The translations under genes and the position numbers were made by a program. From positions 1-11,873 of the forward strand of contig JALRGK010000251.1 in assembly GCA_023253415.1 (NCBI GenBank): 11,873 nucleotides of DNA, in the 5' to 3' direction. The DNA is from Rhodocyclaceae bacterium. GTDB taxonomy: Bacteria > Pseudomonadota > Gammaproteobacteria > Burkholderiales > Rhodocyclaceae. Every line of letters starts with the position of its first letter. The first letter of the stretch is position 1. The notes beneath the pieces were generated by a model that was not told the DNA's origin, made no database searches, and was given only the letters and a program-made list of their open reading frames with translations. Below, piece after piece: positions 1 to 6,217 of this stretch.

Positions 1-223
1 AGTCCGCCACGCCAACGACCCGCAACCGCTGATTGCCGAGGGCAATTGGCACGGAGAGATTCTGGATAAACCGCGGGGCGAACAGGGTTTTGGCTACGAC
101 CCGCTCTTCTGGGTGCCTACGGCCGGCCAAACAGCGGCTGAAATGACCGCGACGGCGAAGAACGCCTGTTCGCACCGGGCACTCGCCATGCAAAAACTAT
201 TGGCGCAACTGGCTGCACGCTAA
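1..223 (+). CDS. rdgB: RdgB/HAM1 non-canonical purine NTP pyrophosphatase, C-terminal part
   Basis: This is the 3' end of a gene that enters from the left edge, read from base 2 and stopping at TAA 221-223 (about 73 residues visible). RdgB hydrolyses dITP, ITP and XTP to monophosphates and pyrophosphate in the cytoplasm and so keeps deaminated purines out of DNA and RNA. The visible part shows the family's C-terminal signature: the GFGYDPLF strand-loop that forms the nucleotide pocket, followed by an EM-x6-KN-x3-SHR segment that closes the base-binding site. The N-terminal SxNxxK phosphate-binding motif must lie outside the window. hemW begins directly after the stop codon, so the two are probably cotranscribed, as in many gammaproteobacteria. 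Confidence 0.93.
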   Translation, partial: VRHANDPQPLIAEGNWHGEILDKPRGEQGFGYDPLFWVPTAGQTAAEMTATAKNACSHRALAMQKLLAQLAAR

Positions 224-1441
224 GTGGCGCAAACCATTACTTTTGTCCCGACGCCAGGCTCGCAAAGCCTTTCTGCACCAGCGTTGCAACCGCAGTTCAC
301 ACAAGCGATACCGCTATCGCTCTATGTGCACATCCCATGGTGCGTGCGTAAGTGCCCTTATTGTGACTTCAACTCGCACAATGCGCCAGAACAACTACCG
401 GAAAATGCACTGGTCGATGCGCTGCTGAAGGATTTAACCGCGGCGCTCCCCGGCATCTGGGGGCGCCGTGTGGAAACCGTTTTTTTTGGTGGCGGCACCC
501 CCAGCTTACTGTCGCCCGCCGCTATCGACCAGCTGCTAACCGGTTTCCGCACCTTGCTGCCACTCTCACCGCAGGCCGAAATCACACTTGAGGCAAATCC
601 GGGCACGGTGGACGCTCAACGCTTCAGCGCTTTCCGGGACGCAGGCATTACCCGTTTATCGCTCGGCATTCAGAGTTTTAACGATGCCAGCTTACAGGTG
701 CTAGGCCGCATCCATGATCGGCAGCAGGCCATCGCCGCCATTGAAGCCGCTGCCCGATATTTCGAAACTTTTAATCTGGATCTGATGGTCGGACTCCCGC
801 ATCAGGACGTCACCGCCGCGCTGGCCGATATCAATCAGGCACTATCTTTCGCGCCACCCCATTTCTCCTGCTATCAACTGACGCTGGAACCGCACACGCC
901 TTTTGCCGCAACACCACCGGCCGGATTACCGGATGATGACACCTGCGCCGAAATTCAAGATGCGCTTGAATCTCGTCTGGCAGAGGCAGGTTATAGCCAC
1001 TACGAGACTTCGGCGTTTGCCCGACCCGGACATTCATGTCGCCACAACCTCAACTATTGGACCTTCGGCGACTACCTCGGCATCGGTCCTGGCGCACACA
1101 GCAAACTAACCAATCACGAGGGCGTGCGCCGACAAATGCGCCATAAATCGCCCCGAGCTTATCTAACAGGTGCAGCATCGACCGATTTTCTCCAGACCGA
1201 TGAGGCTGTTACCGGCAACGAACTCAGCGGAGAATTCATGATGAATGTACTTCGCTTAAACGAGGGTTTCGACATCCAGCTGTATCAGCGGCACACAGGT
1301 CTTCCCTGGATCGTTGTCAGCCGACAAGTCGATTCCGCAGTGGCTGATGGCTTTCTGACCTGGATTGAACCCGGAAAACGCCTACAGCCCACCCCGCTGG
1401 GACGGCGTTTTCTCAACGTTCTTTTAGAACGTTTTATTTAA
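224..1441 (+). CDS. hemW: HemW, radical-SAM haem chaperone
   Basis: The 405-residue product belongs to the HemW family (formerly called HemN-like coproporphyrinogen oxidase), which binds haem and passes it to haem proteins. The radical-SAM cluster motif CVRKCPYC is at residues 40-47 (C40, C44, C47), and the glycine-rich GGGTPS stretch for SAM binding is at 89-94. The HN-x2-YW-x3-DYLGIGPGAHS segment in the second half is typical of HemW. The start is a GTG that touches the TAA of rdgB. No good Shine-Dalgarno sequence is visible and no in-frame ATG lies before the cluster motif, so translation may be coupled to rdgB. The N-terminal 30 residues before the barrel are somewhat long. Several haem proteins are encoded further right, but any link to them is only a thought. 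The last codons form a terminator hairpin. Confidence 0.95.
   Translation: MAQTITFVPTPGSQSLSAPALQPQFTQAIPLSLYVHIPWCVRKCPYCDFNSHNAPEQLPENALVDALLKDLTAALPGIWGRRVETVFFGGGTPSLLSPAAIDQLLTGFRTLLPLSPQAEITLEANPGTVDAQRFSAFRDAGITRLSLGIQSFNDASLQVLGRIHDRQQAIAAIEAAARYFETFNLDLMVGLPHQDVTAALADINQALSFAPPHFSCYQLTLEPHTPFAATPPAGLPDDDTCAEIQDALESRLAEAGYSHYETSAFARPGHSCRHNLNYWTFGDYLGIGPGAHSKLTNHEGVRRQMRHKSPRAYLTGAASTDFLQTDEAVTGNELSGEFMMNVLRLNEGFDIQLYQRHTGLPWIVVSRQVDSAVADGFLTWIEPGKRLQPTPLGRRFLNVLLERFI
1415..1440 (+). terminator. Terminator-like hairpin inside the end of hemW
   Basis: The arms AACGTTCT (1415-1422) and AGAACGTT (1426-1433) are perfect 8-bp complements around a TTT loop. They are followed by TTATTTA, giving a U-rich tail in the RNA. 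The structure lies within the last sense codons (N-V-L-L-E-R-F-I) and reaches the stop codon. In the - direction there is no T-run after the stem, so it should act only on hemW transcription. The stem is AT-rich, so termination may be partial. Confidence 0.55.
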
Positions 1442-1472
1442 TACAAGCCGGGGACAAATCCTGCGCACGCGC

Positions 1473-2180
1473 TCAAACGCGTTGGAAAACCAGGTCCCAG
1501 ACGCCATGCCCCAGGCGCAGGCCCCGCGCTTCAAATTTGGTCAGTGGCCGATAGGCCGGACGTTCTGCATATGTAGCCGCTGTGTTCTGTAATTGCGGAT
1601 CAGCAGTAAGCACTTCCAGTATTTGCTCGGCATAGTTTTCCCAGTCCGTCGCACAGTGAATCGTGCCGCCGGGCTTCAGTCGGGAAACGAGCATGCGCAC
1701 AAATTCAGGCTGAATCAGCCGGCGTTTGTGATGGCGCGCCTTGTGCCAGGGATCTGGGAAAAATATCATCACGCCATCCAGTGAATCTGGGGCAATCATT
1801 TGATTCACCACATCCACCGCATCATGGGTCATCAGCCGCAGATTCGTCAGGCCATCCTGCTCGATCAGTTTGAGCAGGTTACCAACGCCCGGGCGGTGCA
1901 CCTCAATACCTAAATAATCATTTTCCGGGTGGTTTCTGGCGATTTCTGCCGTTGCACCGCCCATACCAAACCCAATCTCAAGAAAACGCGGCGCCTTGCG
2001 ACCGAAACGCATGTCCCAATCCTGCACCGTAGACACATAGTCCACCCCCCATTGCGGCCAACCCGATTCAATGGCGGCCGCCTGGGCAGGCGTTAAACGC
2101 CCCTCGCGGCGTACGAAACTGCGAATACGACGTAAACGCTCAGGCAAATCGCCAAGGACCTGTTGACTCTTTTCATTCAT
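1473..2180 (-). CDS. trmB: tRNA (guanine-N7-)-methyltransferase TrmB
   Basis: The 235-residue product is the SAM-dependent enzyme that makes m7G at position 46 of the tRNA variable loop. The SAM-binding motif EIGFGMG is at residues 68-74 and the acidic GIEVH strand at 91-95. The family signature FFPDPWHKARHHKRR, holding the catalytic aspartate and the tRNA-binding basic patch, is at 140-154. A C-terminal TKFE motif is at 214-217. The length is normal. The ATG at 2178-2180 overlaps the end of the upstream gene by 8 bases, which suggests translational coupling; the Shine-Dalgarno sequence is weak. It is the last gene of the thiS-thiG-unknown-trmB cluster and converges on hemW. No U-tailed terminator is seen behind it. 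Confidence 0.97.
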   Translation of the reverse strand: MNEKSQQVLGDLPERLRRIRSFVRREGRLTPAQAAAIESGWPQWGVDYVSTVQDWDMRFGRKAPRFLEIGFGMGGATAEIARNHPENDYLGIEVHRPGVGNLLKLIEQDGLTNLRLMTHDAVDVVNQMIAPDSLDGVMIFFPDPWHKARHHKRRLIQPEFVRMLVSRLKPGGTIHCATDWENYAEQILEVLTADPQLQNTAATYAERPAYRPLTKFEARGLRLGHGVWDLVFQRV

Positions 2181-2766
2181 GATGAGGATTTTCTTCTGGG
2201 ACCAAGTCCGGTTGTGGTGACGTGGTGACCTTACGTTTGGGGTTCAGATAATCAGGTTGCCGCACTTCTTTCAGCGTTTCCCGGTAACGCTGCTCCAAAT
2301 CGTAATGCGCCGATGACAACGCCTGAGGCAAGGTCGGACAAGCCTCTTCCAATTGGGACTCCGACAAATTCAGCGTTGTCTTTAAATGCATCGCGGCGGC
2401 CACCTGGGTGCGCAAATTCGGCGCATTCGGATCTATACGGTAATGCGCCGCCAGGGTTTCTGTTAAGCCTTGGAGCGTGACCGCGTTCTTCTCTAGCCAG
2501 ATTTGATAACCCACCGCAGCTTCCGGAAAGGCGCTACAGGCCTCACCCAGCATCACCGTAGCATGACCCACGCCGAACACACGCTGCGCACTCACCAATG
2601 CCGGCTGATCAAAGGCATAGGTATGCGGGCGTAGCGTTTCCGTGGCCAGGGCGGGCACCGACCCGATGCTTGCCACCAGGCTAGCGCAGATGGCGCCTTG
2701 CCAGAATGAACCGCTCAATTTAGTTGCGACCGATGAGACCCGTGGTGGGAGAGCTCGGGTCGGCAC
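2173..2766 (-). CDS. Unknown secreted protein between thiG and trmB
   Basis: I do not recognise this family. The frame encodes an N-terminal export signal with a hydrophobic core and a likely cleavage site after VPALA, then about 155 mostly helical, acidic and polar residues. The mature part has two cysteines, in the contexts EACSAF and EEACPTL, which could form a disulfide in the periplasm. The C-terminus is rich in proline, lysine and glutamate. The start is uncertain because there is no in-frame ATG. I chose GTG 2764-2766, which gives a basic n-region before the signal core. TTG 2716-2718, one base after the thiG stop, and GTG 2806-2808 are alternatives; none has a good Shine-Dalgarno sequence. 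It overlaps trmB by 8 bases and so is cotranscribed with a thiazole synthase and a tRNA methylase, neither of which suggests a function. Confidence 0.75.
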   Translation of the reverse strand: MPTRALPPRVSSVATKLSGSFWQGAICASLVASIGSVPALATETLRPHTYAFDQPALVSAQRVFGVGHATVMLGEACSAFPEAAVGYQIWLEKNAVTLQGLTETLAAHYRIDPNAPNLRTQVAAAMHLKTTLNLSESQLEEACPTLPQALSSAHYDLEQRYRETLKEVRQPDYLNPKRKVTTSPQPDLVPEENPHHE

Positions 2767-3523
2767 TATAAAACTTGCGCGGCATACGCCCCGCCAGATA
2801 GGCTGCACGCCCGGATTCGACCGCCAGCTTCATGGCCGTTGCCATGAGGACCGGATCCTGTGCATGGGCAATCGCTGTATTCATCAACACACCGGAACAG
2901 CCCAACTCCATAGCAATCGTGGCATCCGATGCCGTGCCGACACCTGCATCCACAATCACCGGCACCTTGGCCTGATCCAGAATCAAACGTAGATTCCAAG
3001 GATTCAAAATCCCCATACCTGACCCGATCAACGATGCCAGCGGCATGATGGCAACGCAGCCGATCTCTTCCAGCATTTTGGCCTGAATCGGATCGTCCGA
3101 GCAGTACACCATGACTTCAAAGCCTTCTTTGACGAGCGTTTCCGCGGCCTTCAGTGTCTCCGGCATATTCGGGAAAAGACTGGTCTGATCACCTAGCACC
3201 TCTAGCTTGCAGAGTGGGTGGCCATCCAATAGCTCACGGGCCAAACGCAAAGTACGCACGGCATCATCTGCGGTGTAACAACCCGCCGTATTAGGCAAAA
3301 TCGTATAACGATCCGGCGGTAGCACGTCCAGCAAATTGGGCGCACCGGCATCCTGGCCAATATTGGTCCGGCGAATGGCAACGGTGACGATTTCCGCACC
3401 TGAAGCAGCAATCGCACGACCGGTTTCATCGAAATCTTTATATTTGCCCGTGCCAACCAGCAAGCGGGAACGATAGGTCTTGCTACCTATCGTGACGGTA
3501 TTTAGAGAGTCCTGGGTATGCAT
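2720..3523 (-). CDS. thiG: Thiazole synthase ThiG
   Basis: ThiG condenses 1-deoxy-D-xylulose 5-phosphate, dehydroglycine and the sulfur of ThiS thiocarboxylate into the thiazole phosphate of thiamine. It is a TIM-barrel protein. The lysine that forms the imine with the sugar is K106 in the conserved CKLEVLGD motif. Other family blocks are NTAGCYTA (78-85), MPLASLIGSGMG (160-171), VDAGVGTASDA (191-201) and GVLMNTAIA (211-219). The length of 267 residues is usual. I prefer ATG 3521-3523 because GGAGG lies six bases before it; a TTG two codons upstream overlaps the thiS stop and is less likely. The GGAGG is itself made by the last glycine codons of thiS. Confidence 0.96.
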   Translation of the reverse strand: MHTQDSLNTVTIGSKTYRSRLLVGTGKYKDFDETGRAIAASGAEIVTVAIRRTNIGQDAGAPNLLDVLPPDRYTILPNTAGCYTADDAVRTLRLARELLDGHPLCKLEVLGDQTSLFPNMPETLKAAETLVKEGFEVMVYCSDDPIQAKMLEEIGCVAIMPLASLIGSGMGILNPWNLRLILDQAKVPVIVDAGVGTASDATIAMELGCSGVLMNTAIAHAQDPVLMATAMKLAVESGRAAYLAGRMPRKFYSADPSSPTTGLIGRN

Positions 3524-3525
3524 GC

Positions 3526-3726
3526 TCAACCTCCGCCCACGGCGACGACGATTTCAATCTGATCACCCGGCTGCAACATCACCGATGCATGCATGCTCCG
3601 CGGCACAATCTCGCCGTTACGCTCAACGGCCACACGGCGACCTACCAGGTCGAGTTCGGCCAAAAGATCCGTCACCCGTGCCGAATCTGCGCACGTGCGT
3701 TCTGTCCCGTTAACGGTGATTTTCAT
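3526..3726 (-). CDS. thiS: Sulfur carrier protein ThiS
   Basis: This 66-residue ubiquitin-like protein ends in the diagnostic Gly-Gly (here VAVGGG). The terminal glycine is adenylated, normally by ThiF, and converted to a thiocarboxylate that donates sulfur to ThiG. The N-terminal MKITVNG strand and the PGDQIEIV segment before the tail match the beta-grasp fold. The stop codon is two bases from the ATG of thiG, so the pair is cotranscribed and probably coupled. No thiF, thiH, thiO or thiC is in the window. There is no Shine-Dalgarno sequence, but a TGCTAGAAT extended -10 lies so close that the mRNA may be leaderless. Confidence 0.95.
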   Translation of the reverse strand: MKITVNGTERTCADSARVTDLLAELDLVGRRVAVERNGEIVPRSMHASVMLQPGDQIEIVVAVGGG

Positions 3727-3732
3727 GCGCGG

Positions 3733-3740
3733 ATTCTAGC
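3733..3740 (-). promoter_or_regulatory. Candidate extended -10 promoter for thiS
   Basis: On the - strand the sequence TGCTAGAAT combines the TGn extension with a 5-of-6 match to TATAAT (hexamer at 3733-3738). Six bases separate it from the thiS ATG, so initiation seven bases downstream would fall on the A of the start codon. The -35 region is poor and occupied by a GC-rich hairpin. A promoter further upstream is possible. Confidence 0.4.
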
Positions 3741-3742
3741 AT

Positions 3743-3768
3743 CCGGGGCGCCGCATCGGCAGCCCCGG
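3743..3768. repeat. GC-rich inverted repeat between the CoA-transferase gene and thiS
   Basis: CCGGGGC (3743-3749) and GCCCCGG (3762-3768) form a 7-bp stem, with a further GCC/GGC pair inside the loop. It lies 9 bases past the CoA-transferase stop. No T-run follows on the - strand, so it is not a classical intrinsic terminator. It may stabilise the 3' end of the upstream mRNA or support Rho-dependent ending. Confidence 0.4.
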
Positions 3769-3777
3769 CGTGCGATC

Positions 3778-5289
3778 TTACATGTGACCGGTTTGCAGGT
3801 AGCGGAGGTGCCAGCTAAATGCGTCTTCGAGCAGATGCGGCGTTTGCTTGCCTGGCGCGTAATTAACCCCTCGGCGGAAATATTCCTTCAGTGCCGGACG
3901 GAAATCGGGATGGGCACAACGATCAATGATTACCTTGGCACGTTGCTTCGGCGACAAGCCCCGCAAATCGGCCAGCCCCTGTTCGGTGACAATCACCTGC
4001 ACGTCATGCTCGGTATGATCCGTATGCGAGACCATCGGCACAATCGCCGAGATGGCACCCCCCTTCGCCGTCGATGGGGTCATGAAAATCGACAGGAACG
4101 CATTGCGGGCGAAATCGCCCGAGCCGCCGATACCATTCATGATGCCACTACCCATGATGTGCGTGGAATTCACATTCCCAAAAATATCCGCCTCAATGAG
4201 GCCGTTCATGGCAATGACGCCCAGGCGACGAATCACCTCCGGATGATTACTGATCTCCTGCGGACGCAAGATAATCCGGCTCTTGTATTGAGGCAGGTCT
4301 GCCATCAGTGTTTGCAACGCATCGGGACTCAGCGAGAACGCAGTAGCAGACACCATGTCCAGTTTGCCTTCCTGGATCATCTTCAGCATGCCATCCTGCA
4401 ACACCTCCGTGTAGGAGGTTAGACCTTCGAAACGGCTATTGCTTAGCTCATCCAGCACCGCGTTGGCAATATTACCGACGCCGGATTGGAGTGGCAGCAA
4501 ATTCGGCGGCAGGCGTCCCTTTTTAACCTCATGCTCCAGGAACTCCATGATGTGCCCGGCAATTGCCCGGGAGCTGGCATCCGGTGGCGAAAAGGGTGAG
4601 TTGCGATCCGGCGCATCGGTTTCAACGACCGCCACGACTTTATTCGGATCACATCGCAAATACTGCTCGCCAATCCGGTCGCCCACCTGCACCAGCGGGA
4701 TGGGTTGTCGGTTCGGCGGCAATTCCGTCCCATAATAAATATCGTGCATACCCTCCAGCTCTGGGCTCTGCCACGAGTTCACTTCAAGAATCACCTGATC
4801 AGCCAGATCGATCCAGGTTTTGTTATTGCCCACCGACGATGAGGGAATCAGGCTACCGTCTTCACGAATACCTGCCACTTCAATCACAGCGGTATTCAGC
4901 TTGCCGAGAAAACCGAACCATACCAGCTGGGCAACATGCGATAAATGCATGTCGATGTATTCCATCTCACCGGCATTAATCCGTTTACGCGAGATCGGAT
5001 CCGACTGATAGGGCAAACGCAGATCCACGGCATCCACCATGGCCAGCGCACCATCGAGCTCTGGCGCCGTTGATGCCCCAGTCCACAGGCCGACTTTGAA
5101 ATCATCGCCCATCAGATGAGCATCCATAATGCGCTTGGCGAGCGCCGCCGGTACCTGCTTCGGGTAACCTGAACCGGTAAAACCACTCATGCCGATATTG
5201 GCATGGTTGGGAATCAGTGTTGCCGCTTCTTCAGCGGACATGATTTTGCTGCGCAGTTGCGCATTCTTGATACGACTGTGGTCTGGCAT
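3778..5289 (-). CDS. Acetyl-CoA hydrolase/transferase family, probable succinyl-CoA:acetate CoA-transferase
   Basis: The 503-residue product matches the class I CoA-transferase group that includes AarC (acetic acid bacteria), ScpC and clostridial Cat1. These move CoA between acyl groups through a glutamyl-CoA thioester. The catalytic glutamate is probably E295 in TSYTEVLQDG. It follows the CoA-binding LQSGVGNIANAV loop (268-278). The later MGSGIMNGIGGSGDFARNA block, the second oxyanion and CoA-contact region, is complete. The length fits the family, with no truncation. The likely reaction is succinyl-CoA plus acetate to succinate plus acetyl-CoA. This could serve acetate assimilation, overflow acetate recycling, or a bypass of succinyl-CoA synthetase. 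It stands alone; no TCA genes are adjacent. The ATG at 5287-5289 has only a weak GAGAG upstream. Acetyl-CoA hydrolase or propionyl-CoA:succinate transferase activity cannot be excluded. Confidence 0.92.
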   Translation of the reverse strand: MPDHSRIKNAQLRSKIMSAEEAATLIPNHANIGMSGFTGSGYPKQVPAALAKRIMDAHLMGDDFKVGLWTGASTAPELDGALAMVDAVDLRLPYQSDPISRKRINAGEMEYIDMHLSHVAQLVWFGFLGKLNTAVIEVAGIREDGSLIPSSSVGNNKTWIDLADQVILEVNSWQSPELEGMHDIYYGTELPPNRQPIPLVQVGDRIGEQYLRCDPNKVVAVVETDAPDRNSPFSPPDASSRAIAGHIMEFLEHEVKKGRLPPNLLPLQSGVGNIANAVLDELSNSRFEGLTSYTEVLQDGMLKMIQEGKLDMVSATAFSLSPDALQTLMADLPQYKSRIILRPQEISNHPEVIRRLGVIAMNGLIEADIFGNVNSTHIMGSGIMNGIGGSGDFARNAFLSIFMTPSTAKGGAISAIVPMVSHTDHTEHDVQVIVTEQGLADLRGLSPKQRAKVIIDRCAHPDFRPALKEYFRRGVNYAPGKQTPHLLEDAFSWHLRYLQTGHM

Positions 5290-5322
5290 AAGGCTCTCGG
5301 AGAATCAAAATTTATGCGCTGC

Positions 5323-5351
5323 AATATCGCATTTTTTCCGAGGTCTGTCAG
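5323..5351 (-). promoter_or_regulatory. Possible promoter of the CoA-transferase gene
   Basis: On the - strand CTGACA (5346-5351) and GATATT (5323-5328) are 17 bases apart, in a generally AT-rich stretch. The -35 matches 5 of 6 and the -10 matches 4 of 6 of the sigma-70 consensus. This is a suggestion only. The rest of 5290-5442 shows no other gene or clear hairpin with a U-tail. Confidence 0.35.
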
Positions 5352-5442
5352 CCTTTGTTGTTGTTTTTATTAGTTTATTTTAATGCAACACTTTCACGAT
5401 TTATACATCGTGCTGCATCACGCCATGCTAGACGCATGTACT

Positions 5443-5516
5443 TGGAGCGGGCGAAGGGAATCGAACCCTCCTCATAAGCTTGGGAAGCTTAGGTAATGCC
5501 ACTATACGACGCCCGC
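5443..5516 (-). tRNA. tRNA-Gly (anticodon CCC)
   Basis: The - strand folds into a complete cloverleaf of 74 bases, including an encoded CCA (5443-5445) and discriminator U. The acceptor stem GCGGGCG pairs with CGCCCGC. The anticodon arm is TAAGC-TTCCCAA-GCTTA, giving anticodon CCC. The T-arm contains GGTTCGATTCC. It closely resembles the E. coli tRNA-Gly that reads GGG. It is a single tRNA and not part of a cluster. No copy of its 3' end is visible elsewhere in the window, so there is no sign that it has served as an integration site. Confidence 0.97.
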
Positions 5517-5528
5517 ATAGTCCGAGGA

Positions 5529-5559
5529 GTTATATTGTAATCGATATCGGTTATGTCAA
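5529..5559 (-). promoter_or_regulatory. Probable promoter of the tRNA-Gly gene
   Basis: A perfect TTGACA lies on the - strand at 5554-5559. Downstream are two overlapping -10 candidates: TATAAC (5529-5534, spacing 19) and TACAAT (5534-5539, spacing 14). Neither has ideal spacing, but a start near 5522 would give a very short leader before the mature tRNA 5' end at 5516. The large inverted repeat begins five bases upstream of the -35. Confidence 0.55.
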
Positions 5560-5563
5560 CGCC

Positions 5564-5596
5564 CCTTTAGGCTGGCATAGAATGCCAGCCTAAAGG
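5564..5596. repeat. Perfect 15-bp inverted repeat covering the ribosome binding site of the MASE1-like gene
   Basis: CCTTTAGGCTGGCAT (5564-5578) is followed by a 3-base spacer (AGA) and then its exact complement ATGCCAGCCTAAAGG (5582-5596). In + strand RNA this makes a strong hairpin. The last bases of its 3' arm (AAAGG, 5592-5596) are the only plausible Shine-Dalgarno sequence for the ATG at 5607. No T-run follows on either strand, so it is not an intrinsic terminator. As DNA it is also a perfect palindrome lying just upstream of the tRNA -35, so it could be a protein-binding site. Confidence 0.8.
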
Positions 5597-5606
5597 TTCC
5601 CGTCCG

Positions 5607-6206
5607 ATGAACACACCCAACACTTTGCAAAGAATCGTCAACGCCCAAGCGACACCCTATCTATTTGGGTTTCTAGGTTGGCAGTTGATGTGGCAGTTGC
5701 AAATGCAACTTCCCAGCTTGGACTATGCGCTGGGTGTCTCGCTCATCTTCCTACCCGCCGGCATCAGAACGCTGGCCGTGCTTATTTTTGGCCTGCGCGG
5801 TGCCATCGGGGTCTTTGTTGGCGCCATCTTTTCCACTATTGATTATATGGGCCATATTCCCACGATCGACATGGCTAATGTGATCTTAATCGCAGCGATC
5901 TCGGCGTTTTCAGCGTATTTGATGATGCAACTGGTCTGTTGGTGGCGCAAGATCGGTAACGACCTGGACGAATTGACCTTTAGTGATGTCCTCACCATTG
6001 TTTTTAGCCAAGGGATCCTGTCTGCATCCTTGCATCAGCTGCTTTACCGGCATCACGGTGTCGAGAACGTCTACGTTGACCCGACGCTCGCCGAAGGCTT
6101 CCGGTTATGGGCTGCCATGGCAACAGGTGACGTTGTCGGATCCATGGTACTGATGCTCAGCGCGGTCGCGCTGGTCAATCTGATACAGCGGCTTCGACTG
6201 GCCTAA
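5607..6206 (+). CDS. Integral membrane protein resembling a stand-alone MASE1 sensory domain
   Basis: The 199-residue product has five or six hydrophobic membrane segments, roughly at residues 18-36, 41-62, 63-80, 86-112, 124-142 and 166-194. The LIFLPAGIRTLAVLIFG stretch (47-63), with a proline-alanine-glycine turn followed by a second hydrophobic run, resembles the start of the MASE1 domain. That domain is normally fused to histidine kinase, GGDEF or EAL output domains. Here no output domain follows: the frame stops after a short basic RLRLA tail. It may sense a signal and work with a separate partner, or have another membrane role. It converges on the sensor kinase gene with 11 bases between stop codons. 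Its ribosome binding site is inside a hairpin. The family assignment is from resemblance only. Confidence 0.75.
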   Translation: MNTPNTLQRIVNAQATPYLFGFLGWQLMWQLQMQLPSLDYALGVSLIFLPAGIRTLAVLIFGLRGAIGVFVGAIFSTIDYMGHIPTIDMANVILIAAISAFSAYLMMQLVCWWRKIGNDLDELTFSDVLTIVFSQGILSASLHQLLYRHHGVENVYVDPTLAEGFRLWAAMATGDVVGSMVLMLSAVALVNLIQRLRLA

Positions 6207-6217
6207 CACCCATTTAT

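Noticed and set aside
1442..1472. Terminator for trmB in the convergent gap
   Set aside because: The only - strand stem near the stop is about 5 bp (ACGCG/CGCGT) and has no U-rich tail.
3743..3768. Intrinsic terminator of the CoA-transferase gene
   Set aside because: The stem is strong but no T-run follows on the - strand, so it is listed only as an inverted repeat.
3727..3777. TPP riboswitch in front of thiS
   Set aside because: The gap is only 51 bases, mostly a simple GC-rich hairpin, and lacks the conserved TPP-aptamer segments.
3589..4422. Long + strand open frame opposite thiS and the CoA-transferase
   Set aside because: Its product is rich in Arg, His and Cys with no recognisable domain, and both opposite genes are clear family members, so it is an antisense shadow.
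5443..5606. tRNA-Gly as an attachment site of a mobile element
   Set aside because: No integrase gene and no second copy of the tRNA 3' end are visible in the window, and base composition does not shift around it.
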